From assembly GCA_021234155.1 (NCBI GenBank), contig JAJEKV010000306.1, positions 124,001 through 188,000 of the forward strand: a stretch of 64,000 nucleotides of DNA, written 5' to 3'. Shown one piece after another: positions 43,882 to 54,715 of the stretch (positions within the stretch are counted from its first letter, which is position 1; each line of letters opens with the position of its first letter). Below the pieces are notes generated by a model. It searched no databases and was not told the origin of the DNA. It saw nothing but the letters and a program-made list of their open reading frames with translations. Origin of the DNA: Isoetes taiwanensis. Its lineage: Eukaryota > Streptophyta > Lycopodiopsida > Isoetales > Isoetaceae. The translations under genes and the position numbers were made by a program.

Positions 43882-44663
43882 TTATGTCCATCTCGATTGC
43901 CTCCAATTGTTGTTTATAAGAACCTTTATTCTATCGTGGCTTTGACTCTTGACATAGCCACATAAAGTCTGCCCATGAGAAAATACTTGGATTAGGTAAG
44001 TACAAACCAACTCGCTCCATGGTTTGCCCTTTTGTGCCTTGTTGATCGTCATAGCAAATGCCGGTCGGATTGAAATTGCGCTCTCAAATTGAAATGGCAA
44101 TTACTCAATCAGAGGGGTTTAGAGGAATCCTAGGTATAAAAACTCTTGATCCCACATTCTTTCCGCTGACCACTTCGCATCAATTACCTTATTTCCCAAG
44201 TATGATAATTAGACGCAGCGTGCCATTGAGAAGACCTAGACGATTTGAGATGGATCGATCAAAGATACAATCATGCCCCTCCTTCAAGACTAACTTATGT
44301 TGAGGCATACCACTTGGATTCAGAGTGTTCAAGAACTCAATTGGACACGGGTCGATCTCCTCATCATCGATGCAACGACGCAAGACTTAGACATATCTTT
44401 GATTCTCCGTGTAGCATGTCCGCAACTTTCATATTGATCTCATCTACATCATCATTTAGTGGTGTAAGAATGGCACGCTTTGTCCAATATTCCACATTGT
44501 TAAAGTTGTGCTCGATATTTGGATATGTTACTTTAATAAGGTCATCTACATTTTGGGAGTTCAAGCACATTTCATCGGGCAACCTTACGTAATCAACCCC
44601 AATGTCATCAAAAGTTGTCTCACTTGTTTTATGCGGCAACAATCGCTCAAACACAACCTCCAA
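43882..44663 (-). pseudogene. PIF1-type (Helitron-like) helicase C-terminal fragment
   Basis: Minus strand, three frames. 44663-44364: VDYVRLPDEMCLNSQNVDDL and YWTKRAILTPLNDDVDEIN (helicase motif preceding the 2B region). 44350-44189: CPIEFLNTLNPSGMPQHKL and NRLGLLNGT. 44100-43882: MPFQFESAISIRPAFAMTIN then KAQKGKPW, matching the PIF1/Helitron helicase motif F-x-M-T-I-N-K-S-Q-G-Q with the Q-G-Q changed. The Walker A and B part is absent. Helitron RepHel and stand-alone plant PIF1 genes both have this domain; the FLNTLNPSGMP block favours the Helitron-related class. Carried within the hAT-like element. Confidence 0.75.
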
Positions 44664-44699
44664 GAGCTCTCAATCCGGGACGGACTCCAACAAACCCAA

Positions 44700-45535
44700 C
44701 TAAGCCACGCATGCATAGAAACTTGGCTCGATTTACAATGTAATGCGGAGAACGCGGGTAAATTATGCGCAGCTTGAAGAAAACCGTGAAATGAAGGAAG
44801 CAAAAGCAGCCAATGCAGCCGGGTCAGATCCCTCTCAGAACCGAGAGTTCCTGCATGCCAACCATGAGAAAACGTAAGCAAGATTCAAGCAAGCAAGATT
44901 CTTAGTGAGCCAGAAGAATAACAACTTCTTAATAAATGAATTTTTGCAGTGCAGACTTAATAAATGAATTTTGCATTTCCAATACATCGCTAGTTACAAA
45001 CCATCGAATTTATGCATCCTCGGTTCTAAAAGGTCGATGATCTACAAACCACCAATCTAGAACAGGCAAAACAAAAATCGAAGTCAGAGGGGGGCAAAAG
45101 AGATTGTGCCAAGCTCGATGCAATGCTAGAACTTGAGTTTCCTTGTTCACCTGAAGCCTCAGAGATCGCTGAAGCCTCAGAGTTTGCTGGAGCTAGATAA
45201 ATCGCAGCTGCTCCTTCCCAACCACCGTCTAGAAGCTGTGAACTCTACTCTGCAAGCAAAGGCACAAAATGGAGAAAATGGAGCAACGAAGAAGACTAAA
45301 TGGAAATGGGTAGAGATGGCGGGCTTCCTCACGCACCTTCCATTAATGAAGCCCAAAATATTTAATGCAAATTTGAAATATGAAGATATCCACGGAGTAA
45401 GTATTGGTCTAAGTTAATTTCTCGGTAGGAGAGAAAGTAGTAGAAACTGAAAAAAAATTTTCCCACAGATACATGTATACACAGGAGCACAAAGGGCAAT
45501 GTGAATTAGTATATAAAACATTTTTAATAATGTAT

Positions 45536-45536
<1 letters not shown>
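44700..45536. other. hAT interior without recognised gene
   Basis: About 800 bp of mixed-composition sequence including two overlapping AATAAATGAATTTT repeats (44931-44975) and a CTGAAGCCTCAGAG duplication (45150-45185). Short open frames here match nothing I recognise. Confidence 0.4.

Positions 45537-45617
<81 letters not shown>
45537..45617. repeat. (TA)n tract, right subterminal
   Basis: About 80 bp of TA dinucleotides followed by poly(T), at the inner edge of the right terminal region, mirroring 40151-40274. Confidence 0.95.
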
Positions 45618-45634
<17 letters not shown>

Positions 45635-45645
45635 GCGGTTCGCGT

Positions 45646-45790
45646 GCAGACGCTGAAATATAGGTTTACAGACAAATTTGAATTTCAAAAAATATATATA
45701 TATTTTTCACAGACGATTGCGATTTGTTTTTTACAGACGAAAAACTTTCACAGACGCTGGATTAGAAGCTACAGACAGACGCGAAAATCT
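45646..45790. promoter_or_regulatory. Subterminal CAGACG motif cluster of the hAT-like element
   Basis: CAGACG or ACAGAC occurs at about 45646, 45669, 45707, 45733, 45749 and 45771, with one CACAGACGC at 40062 and CCAGACG at 40036 on the left side. Clustered subterminal hexamers are the known hAT transposase-binding arrangement; that role here is inference. Confidence 0.5.
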
Positions 45791-45909
45791 TCCGACGCGG
45801 AATTTTTTTGTCAGATTTTTTTTCGCTTTATACCGGCAAATATGTGTCCGATCATACAATTCATACGTGATTCCGTGATAAAAACGATAACAGATTGAAC
45901 CTATCCCTG

Positions 45910-46491
45910 GCTCATACTATCAGTCTTTTAAGCAGATACAACCATGACCCAAGGAGCAGGATACTGAGATATCTAAAAGGGACAATAAGTCTAGAAATAA
46001 CTTACTGTACTGAAGACCTAAAGTTGAGATCATATTGTGATGCTGACTGGGCATGTGATCCAAATATGAGAAAATCCACATCAGGTTATTTCATGATACT
46101 AGGTGGTGGACCAATTGCTTGGAAATGTAAAAAACAAAACTCAGTTGCAATGTCAAGTGCTGAGGCTGAATATGCTGCAGCAACATCATGTGTTAAGGAA
46201 TTAATTTGGGAAAGAAGGTTGATTTTAGAACTTGAATTTGTTCAACCTGAGGCCACTGAATTATACTGTGATAGTACAAGTTGCATTGCTCTGTCTAAAG
46301 ATCCAGTTCTACACGAAATATCAAAACACATAGAGCTTGAATTGCATTTTATTAGGGAAGCAGTTGGAAAAGGCCTGGTAAAAATGATTTATATAAATAC
46401 TTCCATGCAATTCGTAGATATTCTAACAAAGACCTTGCCAGAGAAAAGATTCACTTGGTTGAGGAACAAATACAACACACAGAAGATATAA
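45910..46491 (+). pseudogene. Copia RNase H domain (distal part of split pol)
   Basis: From the right copy of the target site the frame is open to 46491. RILRYLKGT, then SYCDADWACDPNMRKSTSGY, GPIAWKCKKQNSVAMSSAEA, EYAAATSCVKELIW, CDSTSCIALSKDPVLHE and VDILTKTLP are complete Ty1/copia RNase H motifs with the catalytic acidic residues present. This 3' part is intact; the preceding pol is not. Confidence 0.9.
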
Positions 46492-46494
46492 CAT

Positions 46495-46602
46495 GAAGGG
46501 GAAATATTAAATGTTGGTCATGTTATGCATGTTATATGCAATAGAAGATACATGGAAGCAGACAGCCATATCCTACAATGACCCATGGTAATATTGCAAA
46601 CC
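46495..46602 (+). repeat. Copia polypurine tract and truncated 3' LTR
   Basis: GAAGGGGAAATATTAAA (46495-46511) is followed by TGTTGGTCATG and about 90 bp matching the start of the 5' LTR. The match stops at 46602, where unrelated sequence with GGGCACTCTCCCTTA begins. The rest of the LTR is not in the window. Confidence 0.8.
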
Positions 46603-46723
46603 GTTCTTGGGCACTCTCCCTTAAGGGTGATAGTTTGAGAAATTATTGGAAGTTTAAGAAATAAGATATTGGTGTACTAAGGAGTTCTTGAAAGATCTTA
46701 AAAGCAGACAATTGGAAAGATAG

Positions 46724-47425
46724 TAAGGGAGGGTGCTCGGTACCGGAACAGGCCCCCCCGGGGGATGCACTTATACATAAAGGGGGTATGGCATCTGCAT
46801 TCGGAGGGTAGCAAAAACCCCCCTTGTATACATATTTTTAAAAGGCAATTTGACCCCTCTGTGTATAGATATTGCTCTAGATCAGTGCCTAAAAACACCC
46901 CTAAGCCCTAAGTATACATACGCAAATGGTCCAAAAAACATCCCTCCGTTGAACTCTCATGGGTTATTATGCTGATCCTTTATGGCACACTTTAACGGCC
47001 AAGATCTTCCCATTTGAGTTTTCTTTTGGACTTTTGATTTGGATGGCCATGATCTTCCAGTTCTGCTATTTTCATATTTAATAGAAAAACCTTTTTCAGG
47101 GGAGGCATTTTGCAAATGGACCAACATCGTTGTAAAGAGCTCAGTCAAACCTTTAATTTGACTATTCATATGTCTCATTCTGAGCTTGTTAGGAAGAAAA
47201 CAAACGCCAGGACACCTAACTGTGCCATGTTGGGCAAAAAAGAGGGTCAGTTTAGAGCCTCATAACTTTTGCTACAGGGCACCGGAATGGGCGATTTTAC
47301 GGTCACCGGAAAGAGCAAGTTCAAGAGATTCAAATGAGCCATTATTTGTCCTCATCTGAGCAGAAGAGAGCTTTCATCGGACCATTTTCATCCTCAAGTG
47401 TGACGTCACCGGGCACCCTCCCTTA
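46724..47425. mobile_element. 702-bp TIR element (MITE-like), family not assigned
   Basis: TAAGGGAGGGTGCTCGG (46724-46740) and CCGGGCACCCTCCCTTA (47409-47425) are inverted repeats with 16 of 17 matches. A third related end, GGGCACTCTCCCTTA, is at 46609-46623, at the truncation point of the copia LTR. The interior is G/C-mixed with no gene. No direct target duplication is clear, so superfamily is open. Confidence 0.5.
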
Positions 47426-47851
47426 ATTCAACTTCAATTTGTGGGATTGGACGACTATGTTCTCTTCATTCTTCCTCCCACGGTTTGAAATATCATCTAA
47501 AAACTGGTCTCCTTAATGTACATAATTTGTAGAACATTTGCAACATTGGATTTTCATTTAGCCTTACTTTGAAAGCCTCCTTTTCTCGCATCAACAATTT
47601 GCAACAACATATACATCTCTAGGATTAGAAGCATTAAGAGAACTAATGGATGCTTCTCAAATTGTACAAAACTCAAGATAAAGACATCTTATTGAGCGAT
47701 AAGGTTCCCCAATGTTTTTTTGCGTAGCCTGGCCTTTTTGGTCTAGGTTTTAAATTTGAAAATAGGACACGATTTTTTTTAGATAGGATCTTCCCTTTTT
47801 TTTTTTTGGTTGGCTTTTTGTTGAACGTAAGTTTCCTGCTATAACTGCCGG
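47426..47851. other. Possible 5' region of the HUH element
   Basis: AT-rich, pyrimidine-biased sequence with poly(T) runs (47790-47805) before the first ATG of the HUH pseudogene at 47852. No promoter motif stands out. Confidence 0.35.
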
Positions 47852-49243
47852 ATGGAGGTCAGCGGTCGGAAATGGTTTGTCGAATCCGGACATGCGGTCG
47901 GAACATCAGCTGTACTTGCAAGTATGATGCTTCGTAGGCTAGCTAGAACTCCAGGACTGTTTGGTTGCGTGGATGAGGAAGGTCGTCCTTCGGAGAGCAG
48001 CTCGATTCTTGCCGCTAGAGCGTTGAGAGCGTTTTGCATTTCATGCAGATGGGCTCTTCCACAGATCTGAGTTTTGTGAGGTGCCTCCTACTAGTGGGGG
48101 CCTGTCAATTCTTGCTGATGCTGCTCAGGATTTGTCAAGGCTAGGTAGGAAGAAGGGACGTCCAAGGAAGGATCCTTTGGAGAAGGAGTGTCAATTATGG
48201 CTGAAAGAATTGAGCAAGAAGGTGAAGGCTGAATTGAAAGAGAAGGAGAAGAAGGAGAAGGAGGAGGAAAGAGCAGATAGGAAAAGAGCTAAAATAGAAA
48301 GACAGAAGGAGAGGCTGGAGAGGGAAGTTGTTGCTAAGGCAGAGAAGGAAAAGAAGAAGGCTGAGGATGCTATGAAAAAGCAGAAGCGAAGCGGTAAGAG
48401 AGTAGTTCCAGATGCGGAGAAGTCCACAATCACTGATTTGAGCGTGAGGGTGAGCGTTGCAGGTGCAGATATTTCAGAAGCTGTGTATGTTGGAACTTAC
48501 AAATTCTTGGACGAGCATTGTATCGCCGGGATTGTGGCACAAGAGCGAGGGAGTGAGTTCGATCATTTACATGTACAAGCCACTTTTAGAATGAACTTGA
48601 TAACACCAACGTCTGTGAATTCTCGTATGAAGAACTGGCTTGATTGGACAGTTCATAGACCACCTAGTGGTGTTATCATGTGTAAGGTTTTAAAGGACAC
48701 CTGGCTCCATTACTTTGAAGGGATGGTCGGGTACTGTCTGAAAGATATTGGTAAGCTTCATTTCATTATCACATAAACGGAAGTGAGCGCTGAGCAGATG
48801 GAAAGAGGAAAGAATCTGTATGCTCTATATGATGCTGGCGAGATCAAGAACACTGTAGTTTTGGAAAATAGAAATCTAATGCAGAGGGCTAAGCATTTCA
48901 TTTTGTATCATGGCCGGAAACAGAGGACTCCATCTCTTTGTTATACGATTGCGAGAATGTTGAGAACGGGTGGTTGCCCCAAAGTCTGTTCTTCTTATTG
49001 AATTGGAAAATATATAAGTGATGTGCTTAACCCCAACGGCCAAGCAGTTTTTATAAGGGAAATGAACTGATCTTTTTCTCGTAAAATGGGCAATATACCT
49101 AGGAGGGCCATCCTGGTAGCACGCATCCACACTCTGTGCCCTAACGCAGGCACCCTCTTTTTCGTCTTTGCGGAAGTTGATGAACCATGCCAAAGCTCCA
49201 TATGCTCATGCCAATCCTCCAAACGTCGACAAAGGAGTAACAA
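47852..49243 (+). pseudogene. Single-tyrosine HUH (Rep-like) endonuclease, Replitron/CRESS-Rep-like, decayed
   Basis: One frame runs from 48027 to 49243 with three in-frame stops (48774-48776, 48999-49001 and one near 49070). An ATG-started frame at 47852-48070 in another register probably supplies the N-terminus (frameshift or intron). Domains: AT-hook GRKKGRPRKDP (48144-48176); a basic Lys/Glu coiled coil (about 48180-48400); then a Rep-type fold with AVYVGTYKFLDEHCIAGIV, the HUH motif HLHVQ (48564-48578), LHYFEGMVGYCLKD with the YxxK catalytic tyrosine in YCLK (48732-48743), and a tail (GKNLYALYDAGEIKNTVVLE) continuing past the first stop. HUH followed about 56 codons later by a single Tyr-x-x-Lys is the rolling-circle Rep arrangement. 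Helitrons have two tyrosines and a helicase; neither is seen. The AT-hook and coiled coil are unlike geminivirus Rep. Replitron-type or EVE origin is inference; the motifs are directly visible. Confidence 0.7.
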
Positions 49244-49570
49244 GCAGATTATCTGCTAGGCTTAAAACTACTACTTACGACAACGCTTGCCTATCCACTT
49301 CCACTCCTGTAGCTTGGTACCCTTCGGCTGTGGGTTGAATAATCCCTACCACCTCTCCATTTTCTGTCGGATTTCTCATATACAAGTTGGTCAGATGATC
49401 TTTTAGGCCTGTGAACACATGCAATAAATATATTTGTGACTTGCTTCTTAGATGTTTACGTGGTGGAACCCATTATGGATGAGTTTAGGGTTCTGGCATC
49501 AGCCCATTTTTTTTTCGTAATGGGTTGTAACCCTAGTATTGATCACTGTATTCATTTCTTTGTAATGTGA
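49244..49570. other. 3' flank of the HUH pseudogene
   Basis: AT-rich, with AATAAATAT (49421-49429) as a possible polyadenylation signal. No terminal repeat matching the 5' flank was found by eye. Confidence 0.35.
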
Positions 49571-50905
49571 TGTTTCATATCTATATCTTACCTGTCCTGA
49601 ATGCCTACTAATCTCTCTGCGTTTTTTATATATAGCTCGTGAAATCTTTCTACCCTTTGTCGCACTGAATCTGCAGGAAGCATCACTGATCTAAGCATAT
49701 GAGTCAGTGCCAGCTTTTCAGGAAATAGAGATTCTAGAATTGGCCTAAACGGCCTAGTAGCAAAGAGGCCTGGAATAAAACACATCATCCACTAAAAAAA
49801 AAGCCAAGGCACATCCTTCAGCACATCTTGTCCTGTGTTGCAGAAGAATCTGATATGAGACTGCTGTAAGATCAGCAGCATAATTTGAAGTGATCCTAGT
49901 CTTGTTTCTTGCAACTTGATCCATGGTTGCAACAACTTGGTGTTGCCAGATCTGGGAATTAATTATTGAGTGATCATCCCATGAAGAACCAATAAAAGGC
50001 TCACACATTATATCAGGTATAGCTGTGCTTGCAGGTATGATCAGAACCCTTTTTGTTAAAATTGCATACAGTAGGCAAGAAATGAAGTTCTTGTTTTTTC
50101 AACTTGTTAATCTCATTAACTCTTTAATTGAGGAAAAAGCAAGACTGCGGCCAGACCTGGTGTGTCTCCCATCATTTCCCCGATTGTAATTATTGTTTAT
50201 AATTTTGGGATCTTGCTTAGCTCTTGCTGGTTCTTTGCAGGTCCGATCTTGTTTAGTTTTATATTGTCAATTATGTTTTACTTTAGGAATGAACTCATAG
50301 TATGGTTTTTGTTCCAAATTGCAACTGTGACAGGTTTATGTTAACAATGCAACTTGTGATTGGCATAAGACAGAGTATGATTTTTATTCTTTTTATTACA
50401 AATTCGTAATCTACGTGTCGAAATTAGTCCAGATGATATATTAAATTTCCAAAATCTGAATTTTTTTTTTGTGGCGAAACTAACGGCGTTAGTATATTTG
50501 AGAATAGCTAGTTAGACGTTATTATACGTTAGGCGTTAGCTAACTCCTAACTCCTAACTTCTAACCATGAAATGAACCACAAAACATTGTTACAAGGCCA
50601 TTATACAAAACAGGAATCACAAATTTATAGTTGAAATCTGTTATTTTGCCTCTGAAAATACTGAGTCACATCTCCTACCTTTTTCATGCATCTGCTGTGT
50701 AAACTACTATACTCTTGATAGACTCTTTCTCGGTTTGGATTTTTCATTAAGAACATTCCATGCTTTTTTTGCTCATACAAGAGCTTCAACTTATTTCTAG
50801 TTCTACATTGCTGTTGTCTCCATTTTTTCATTTCCTCTTCATTATCGATCTCTATATCAGAAGCTGGCAATCTCAGTTCAGAGATCAGGTCTATAATAAC
50901 CTATG
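49571..50905 (-). pseudogene. Possible exons of an unidentified gene (antisense)
   Basis: Minus strand, two protein-like blocks. Block 1 (about 50905-50670) follows an AG acceptor-like site, reads DLISELRLPASDIEIDNEEE, MKKWRQQQCRTRNKL and RERVYQEYSSLHSRCMKK, and meets AAG/GTAGGA, a donor-like site. Block 2 (about 50025-49578) reads GSSWDDHSIINSQIWQHQVV, NYAADLTAVSYQILLQHRTR, then after a frame change at an A/T run LFPEKLALTHMLRSVMLPAD and VERFHELYIKNAERLVGIQD, and meets CAG/GTAAGA, a strong donor. The composition is unlike the surrounding repeats. I do not recognise the protein; phases across the proposed intron do not join cleanly, so a pseudogene is as likely. Confidence 0.35.
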
Positions 50906-52900
50906 GTATAGTCAGCGTCTAAGATTTATGAGCATTGACATCAATTGTATTCCCTCCAAGCTGGCATCAACAACCACTGGCACTGCAGACCACATTGGAT
51001 ATGGAAATAGGTGCTTCATCCTGATATTGAGATGGGTAACTAACTTAGGAGATATAATTTTACAGGGTTCGAAATTCTATAAAAAGTGAGGTAAACAAAA
51101 ATCTTTTTAGTTTTGAGATAAATAAGACATCTCAAATTCCAGCAAGACATGTCCAATCCAATACAAAGGTAATAGGACAGTCCAATTTCCTTAAAACAAA
51201 AAATTCCACAAAAGATAATGAAATTTTATACACAAAAATGCAATGCTTTGATTAAGCAAAAATGAATGGGTCATTGCTTGTCCAGGTCCTTTTCTTTTTT
51301 CCCATTGAAAAATGAAACTAAACAAGGTGCTGCGCACAGAGGGTTGTCATCTGGTGTCTCGAGGGTGTGTTTGCATATTCTTTAATGCATAGTGCTCCAA
51401 AACTAGAAATAAATTTAAGATCTTGCACAATTTTATAGCCTTCAAGTCTATCAGAGCTTAAGACATAGACTTTCTATCATGATTTTTGACATTTGCAAGA
51501 ACAACCACCACCATTTATATTTTATTTATATTTATAACTTATGTTCCTTTGTACGTCCATAACATTGATGAGCAAAAGTTAGGTAGTCGACAATTTAAAC
51601 AGGACTCCACACTTGTCTAGATTTTGGTCATACCAAGATGCAGTGTAAAAATAAGAAGAATTCAGACAATGTGTGCATACAAAGCACATGATTTTTGACT
51701 AAATGCTGCACATACAAGTTAAAATGTTTCTATTAGTTCGTAGAGAAGTGATCATGGAATTTGCTTAACTGTAAAAAAAAGGTTAAATAGTGAGAAGATA
51801 CAAATGGCAATTCTCAATGCCCTTTTATGGAACATTTTCGCTTTATAAAAGCTTTGCAAGGAGGGAGTTTCAAATATCAGTACAGATATATCCTTCTACT
51901 TTGATCTATTTGTATCCTCCCATATTCATATAACTGGCAGAAGTTCATGCACATACTGTTCAACCAAACAACCTGTGTAATCACGTCACCAGCAGCAAAA
52001 TCATCTGTGTCTAGAAACCTTTTCAAATACAAGGAGCCTTATGAATTTCTGACACGTAAAGTTTTAAAAGTTTTGTGTATAAAATGCCTATAATTCATGC
52101 ATTATACCTATATACTCAGGTTCCTTCTAATCCTTTTGATTGAACATTTATCTGAAATTATTTACAACTGTTAGGGAATCATCTTTTATTCATGATGTAT
52201 TTTAGTGCTTTGTTCCAGAAGCCAATAGACCCATTAGTGCTGCAAGTAATCACTCTAGAAGCCATTGCCACTGTATCGCATAAAAAAAAAATATCAAGTT
52301 TGCAAAATTCATGTTTTTGAAGTATTTCAACATACACGTCTAGTTGAAATAGATAAGCACATAAGTCTACAGGCCATGGGCCAGGCTCCCTGGTTTAACA
52401 TTGCATACTTGTCCTGAATGTTTTTTTTCTCTTCCCATGATTGGAATCTTAACTTTTGATATAAACAAGCCAAAAAATTAATTAGCATACCAAGTAAAGG
52501 AGGAGGAAAATACATTAGGTTCTTCATTTACCATCTTCCAATTCAAACTGGTGGTGTTATGCAGAAAACCTATTTGCTTATCATTCTATTTCACACATTG
52601 TAGCATGCCAAATGAAAGGGCATTTTCCAAACCAAAGGTGCAAAATAGAACTTGTTCTAAAAAGAACAATCAAATTATCTAACTCCTGCAATGTGATGCT
52701 ATTGGCAAACATTTTCTGTCCCATTGCAGAAATGATGAAGAATGGTGAGCGATTCCTTATAATCCATGGTTGGCAACATCTTTATGTATAGACATCTGAC
52801 ATATGAAAGTTGTTAAATACCTACTAAGACGCGGTCTTTAGATAGCCATTTCTACTTCGCAATAGTTTTTGGGGAGGAACTGGGTACTTGAAGTTCGCTA
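50906..52900. other. AT-rich intergenic or intronic DNA
   Basis: About 2 kb with no recognised gene, element or RNA. If the antisense exons at 49.6-50.9 kb are real, part of this may be an intron or promoter of that gene. Confidence 0.4.
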
Positions 52901-52914
52901 AAAAAAAGGAGAAC

Positions 52915-53165
52915 CATAAGGTAAGGTTATCGGTCTCGCCGAGGCTGATAACCAAAAGTGTGTGACCGAGGTTGTACGTCTGAGGCCATGCATTTTTTGT
53001 TATCAGGCGAGCCAAAGACCAATAACCACCTTATCGGGTTGATAACTAATCATATTCTATTCTATTCTATTCTATTATCTCCTAGTACTAATAACTAGTT
53101 ATCCCTCCTAGGAGTGATAACTTGATTATTGGACTCTCCCTTTACACTAGAGAGTCCGATAAGGT
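52915..53165. repeat. Cluster of short inverted repeats and (ATTCT)n
   Basis: Includes GGTTATCGG...GATAACC (52925-52954), further GATAAC/GTTATC motifs, an (ATTCT) run (53047-53076), and GGACTCTC...GAGAGTCC (53130-53158). Several can fold locally. No gene. Confidence 0.55.
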
Positions 53166-53219
53166 CAGTATAGGAAATCCCAGAAAAAAAGTTTAAAGAA
53201 AAAAAAAATCTTATATTAT

Positions 53220-54715
53220 AAAGTTTTACCGTAAGTGTTGGACCACGCCCTAATTTAGTTGGCTCAGATTATCCGATTGCATCCGAAGGCTAAGATTTAT
53301 CACATGACTTCTTACCACTGTGATTGGTTATTGCTTTGATCTCTTAAGAGGAAAAGGAAAAGGAAAAGGAAAAGGAAAAGGAAAAGGAAAAGGAAAAGGA
53401 AAAGGAAAAGGAAAAGGAAAAGGGAGGACGAAAGGGGAAATGAAGGGTAAAAATGCACGAGGAAAAGGGAAAGAGAAAAAGGGAAGGGAAAAAAGGCATG
53501 GGAAAAAGGGGAAGAGGAAAAGGGTGAAGAAAAGGAAAAATAACATGGGAAACAATAAAAAATAAGTAAAAGAAAAGGGGGAGGGAGAAAAAGGAAGGGA
53601 AAAAGGGCAACAAGAAAAGGGGAAGAGGGTAAGGGTGAGGAAAAGAGGAAAAGGGAAGAGAAAAATGGTGGAGAGACGTAAAAAAGGCATGGGAAAATAA
53701 AAAGGGAAAGAAAAAATGAAAAAGGTGGCAGAAAGAGGAAAAGGGAAGGGACAAAGGGCACGAGGAAAGGGAGAGGAAAATGGAAAAGAGGAAGAGGGGA
53801 AGGGCATGGAAAAATTTTAAGAGGAAAAGGGTGAGGAAAAGAAAAAAAGAAAAGGAAAAAGAGCATTGGAAAGAGGAAAGGAAAAAGAAAAAGGAGGATA
53901 GGGAAAAGGGGAAGAGGGTTGTGAAGGAGGAAAAGAATCATGTAAAAAATGTGAGGAAAATGGAATAGAAAAAGGTACGAGAAAATAAAAATGGAAAGAG
54001 AAATGGAAAAGGAAGGGGGAAAGGAAAAGGAAAAGGAGCACATGAAAAAGAAGGGATGAAAAGGAAGGCAAAGGAAAAGGAAAAGGGAGGCAAAAGGGGG
54101 GAAGAGGGAGGAAGGAAAAATGGCACGAGGAAAAGGGAGAGGAAAATGGAAAGAGGAAGAGGAAAAGGCACCTTAAAAATGGAAGAGCAAAAGGGTGAGG
54201 AAAGGGAAAAAAAAGCAAAAAAAAAAAAAAGAGCATGGAAAAATGGAAGAAGAAAAAAAAAAAGGGGAATAGGGAAAAATGGAAAAGGGGAAGGGGGTGA
54301 GGAAAGGAGGAAAAGGGGCACGTTTAAAAGGTGTTAAAAAAAGGAATGGAAAAGGTATGGCAAAAGGGAGGGGGGAAGGGAAAGGGGAAAAAAAGGCACT
54401 GAAAAGGGGAAAAGGGCGGAGAAAGAATGAAAAATGACGGAAAAGAAAAAGGAAAAGAGAGATGAAAAGGGGGAGAGGAAAAGGAAAAAGGGTACAAGAA
54501 AAAGGGGAGAGAGAAATGGGAAAATGGAGCGCATGGGATAAAGAGGAGGAGGGTGGGGCAAGGAAGAAAAAAAGGCACATGAAAAGACGAAAAAAAAGAA
54601 AACAAGAAAAGGTATGGGAAAAGGAAAGGAAAAAGAGAAAAGGAAAAGGGAAGAGAAAGGGAAAGGAAAAAAAGGCACTTAGAAAAGAAAAAATGAGAAA
54701 AACCAAAAAGGAAGG
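53220..54715 (+). repeat. 1.37-kb homopurine repeat block F with conserved 5' flank
   Basis: The conserved flank (53220-53344: ATAAAGTTTTA, GATTGCATCCGAAGG, TTATCACATGACTT, GATCTCTTAAG) leads into a nearly perfect (GGAAAA)n run (about 53350-53420) and then purine sequence to about 54715. The pyrimidine exceptions recur as GGCACGAGGAAAAGG or GGCATGGGAAAA about every 40-90 bp, so the tract is a degenerate minisatellite. Long antisense Phe/Pro/Ser frames are artefacts. Confidence 0.9.

Noticed and set aside
44585-45417. Open frames in the right half of the hAT-like element as a transposase
   Set aside because: No hAT dimerisation motif or BED finger; frames are short and unrelated to known transposases.
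48081-48083. Start codon of the HUH frame at 48081
   Set aside because: The triplet there is GTG, not ATG; the frame is open further upstream to 48027, so this is not a credible eukaryotic start.
48081-48776. Integrated geminivirus Rep
   Set aside because: Although HUH and YxxK motifs are present, the AT-hook, long basic coiled coil and lack of a recognisable helicase do not fit a geminivirus Rep. Left as HUH endonuclease of open affiliation.
53312-54706. Many overlapping open frames of 90-243 codons in both strands
   Set aside because: Same cause: homopurine repeat DNA has few stop codons on the pyrimidine strand.
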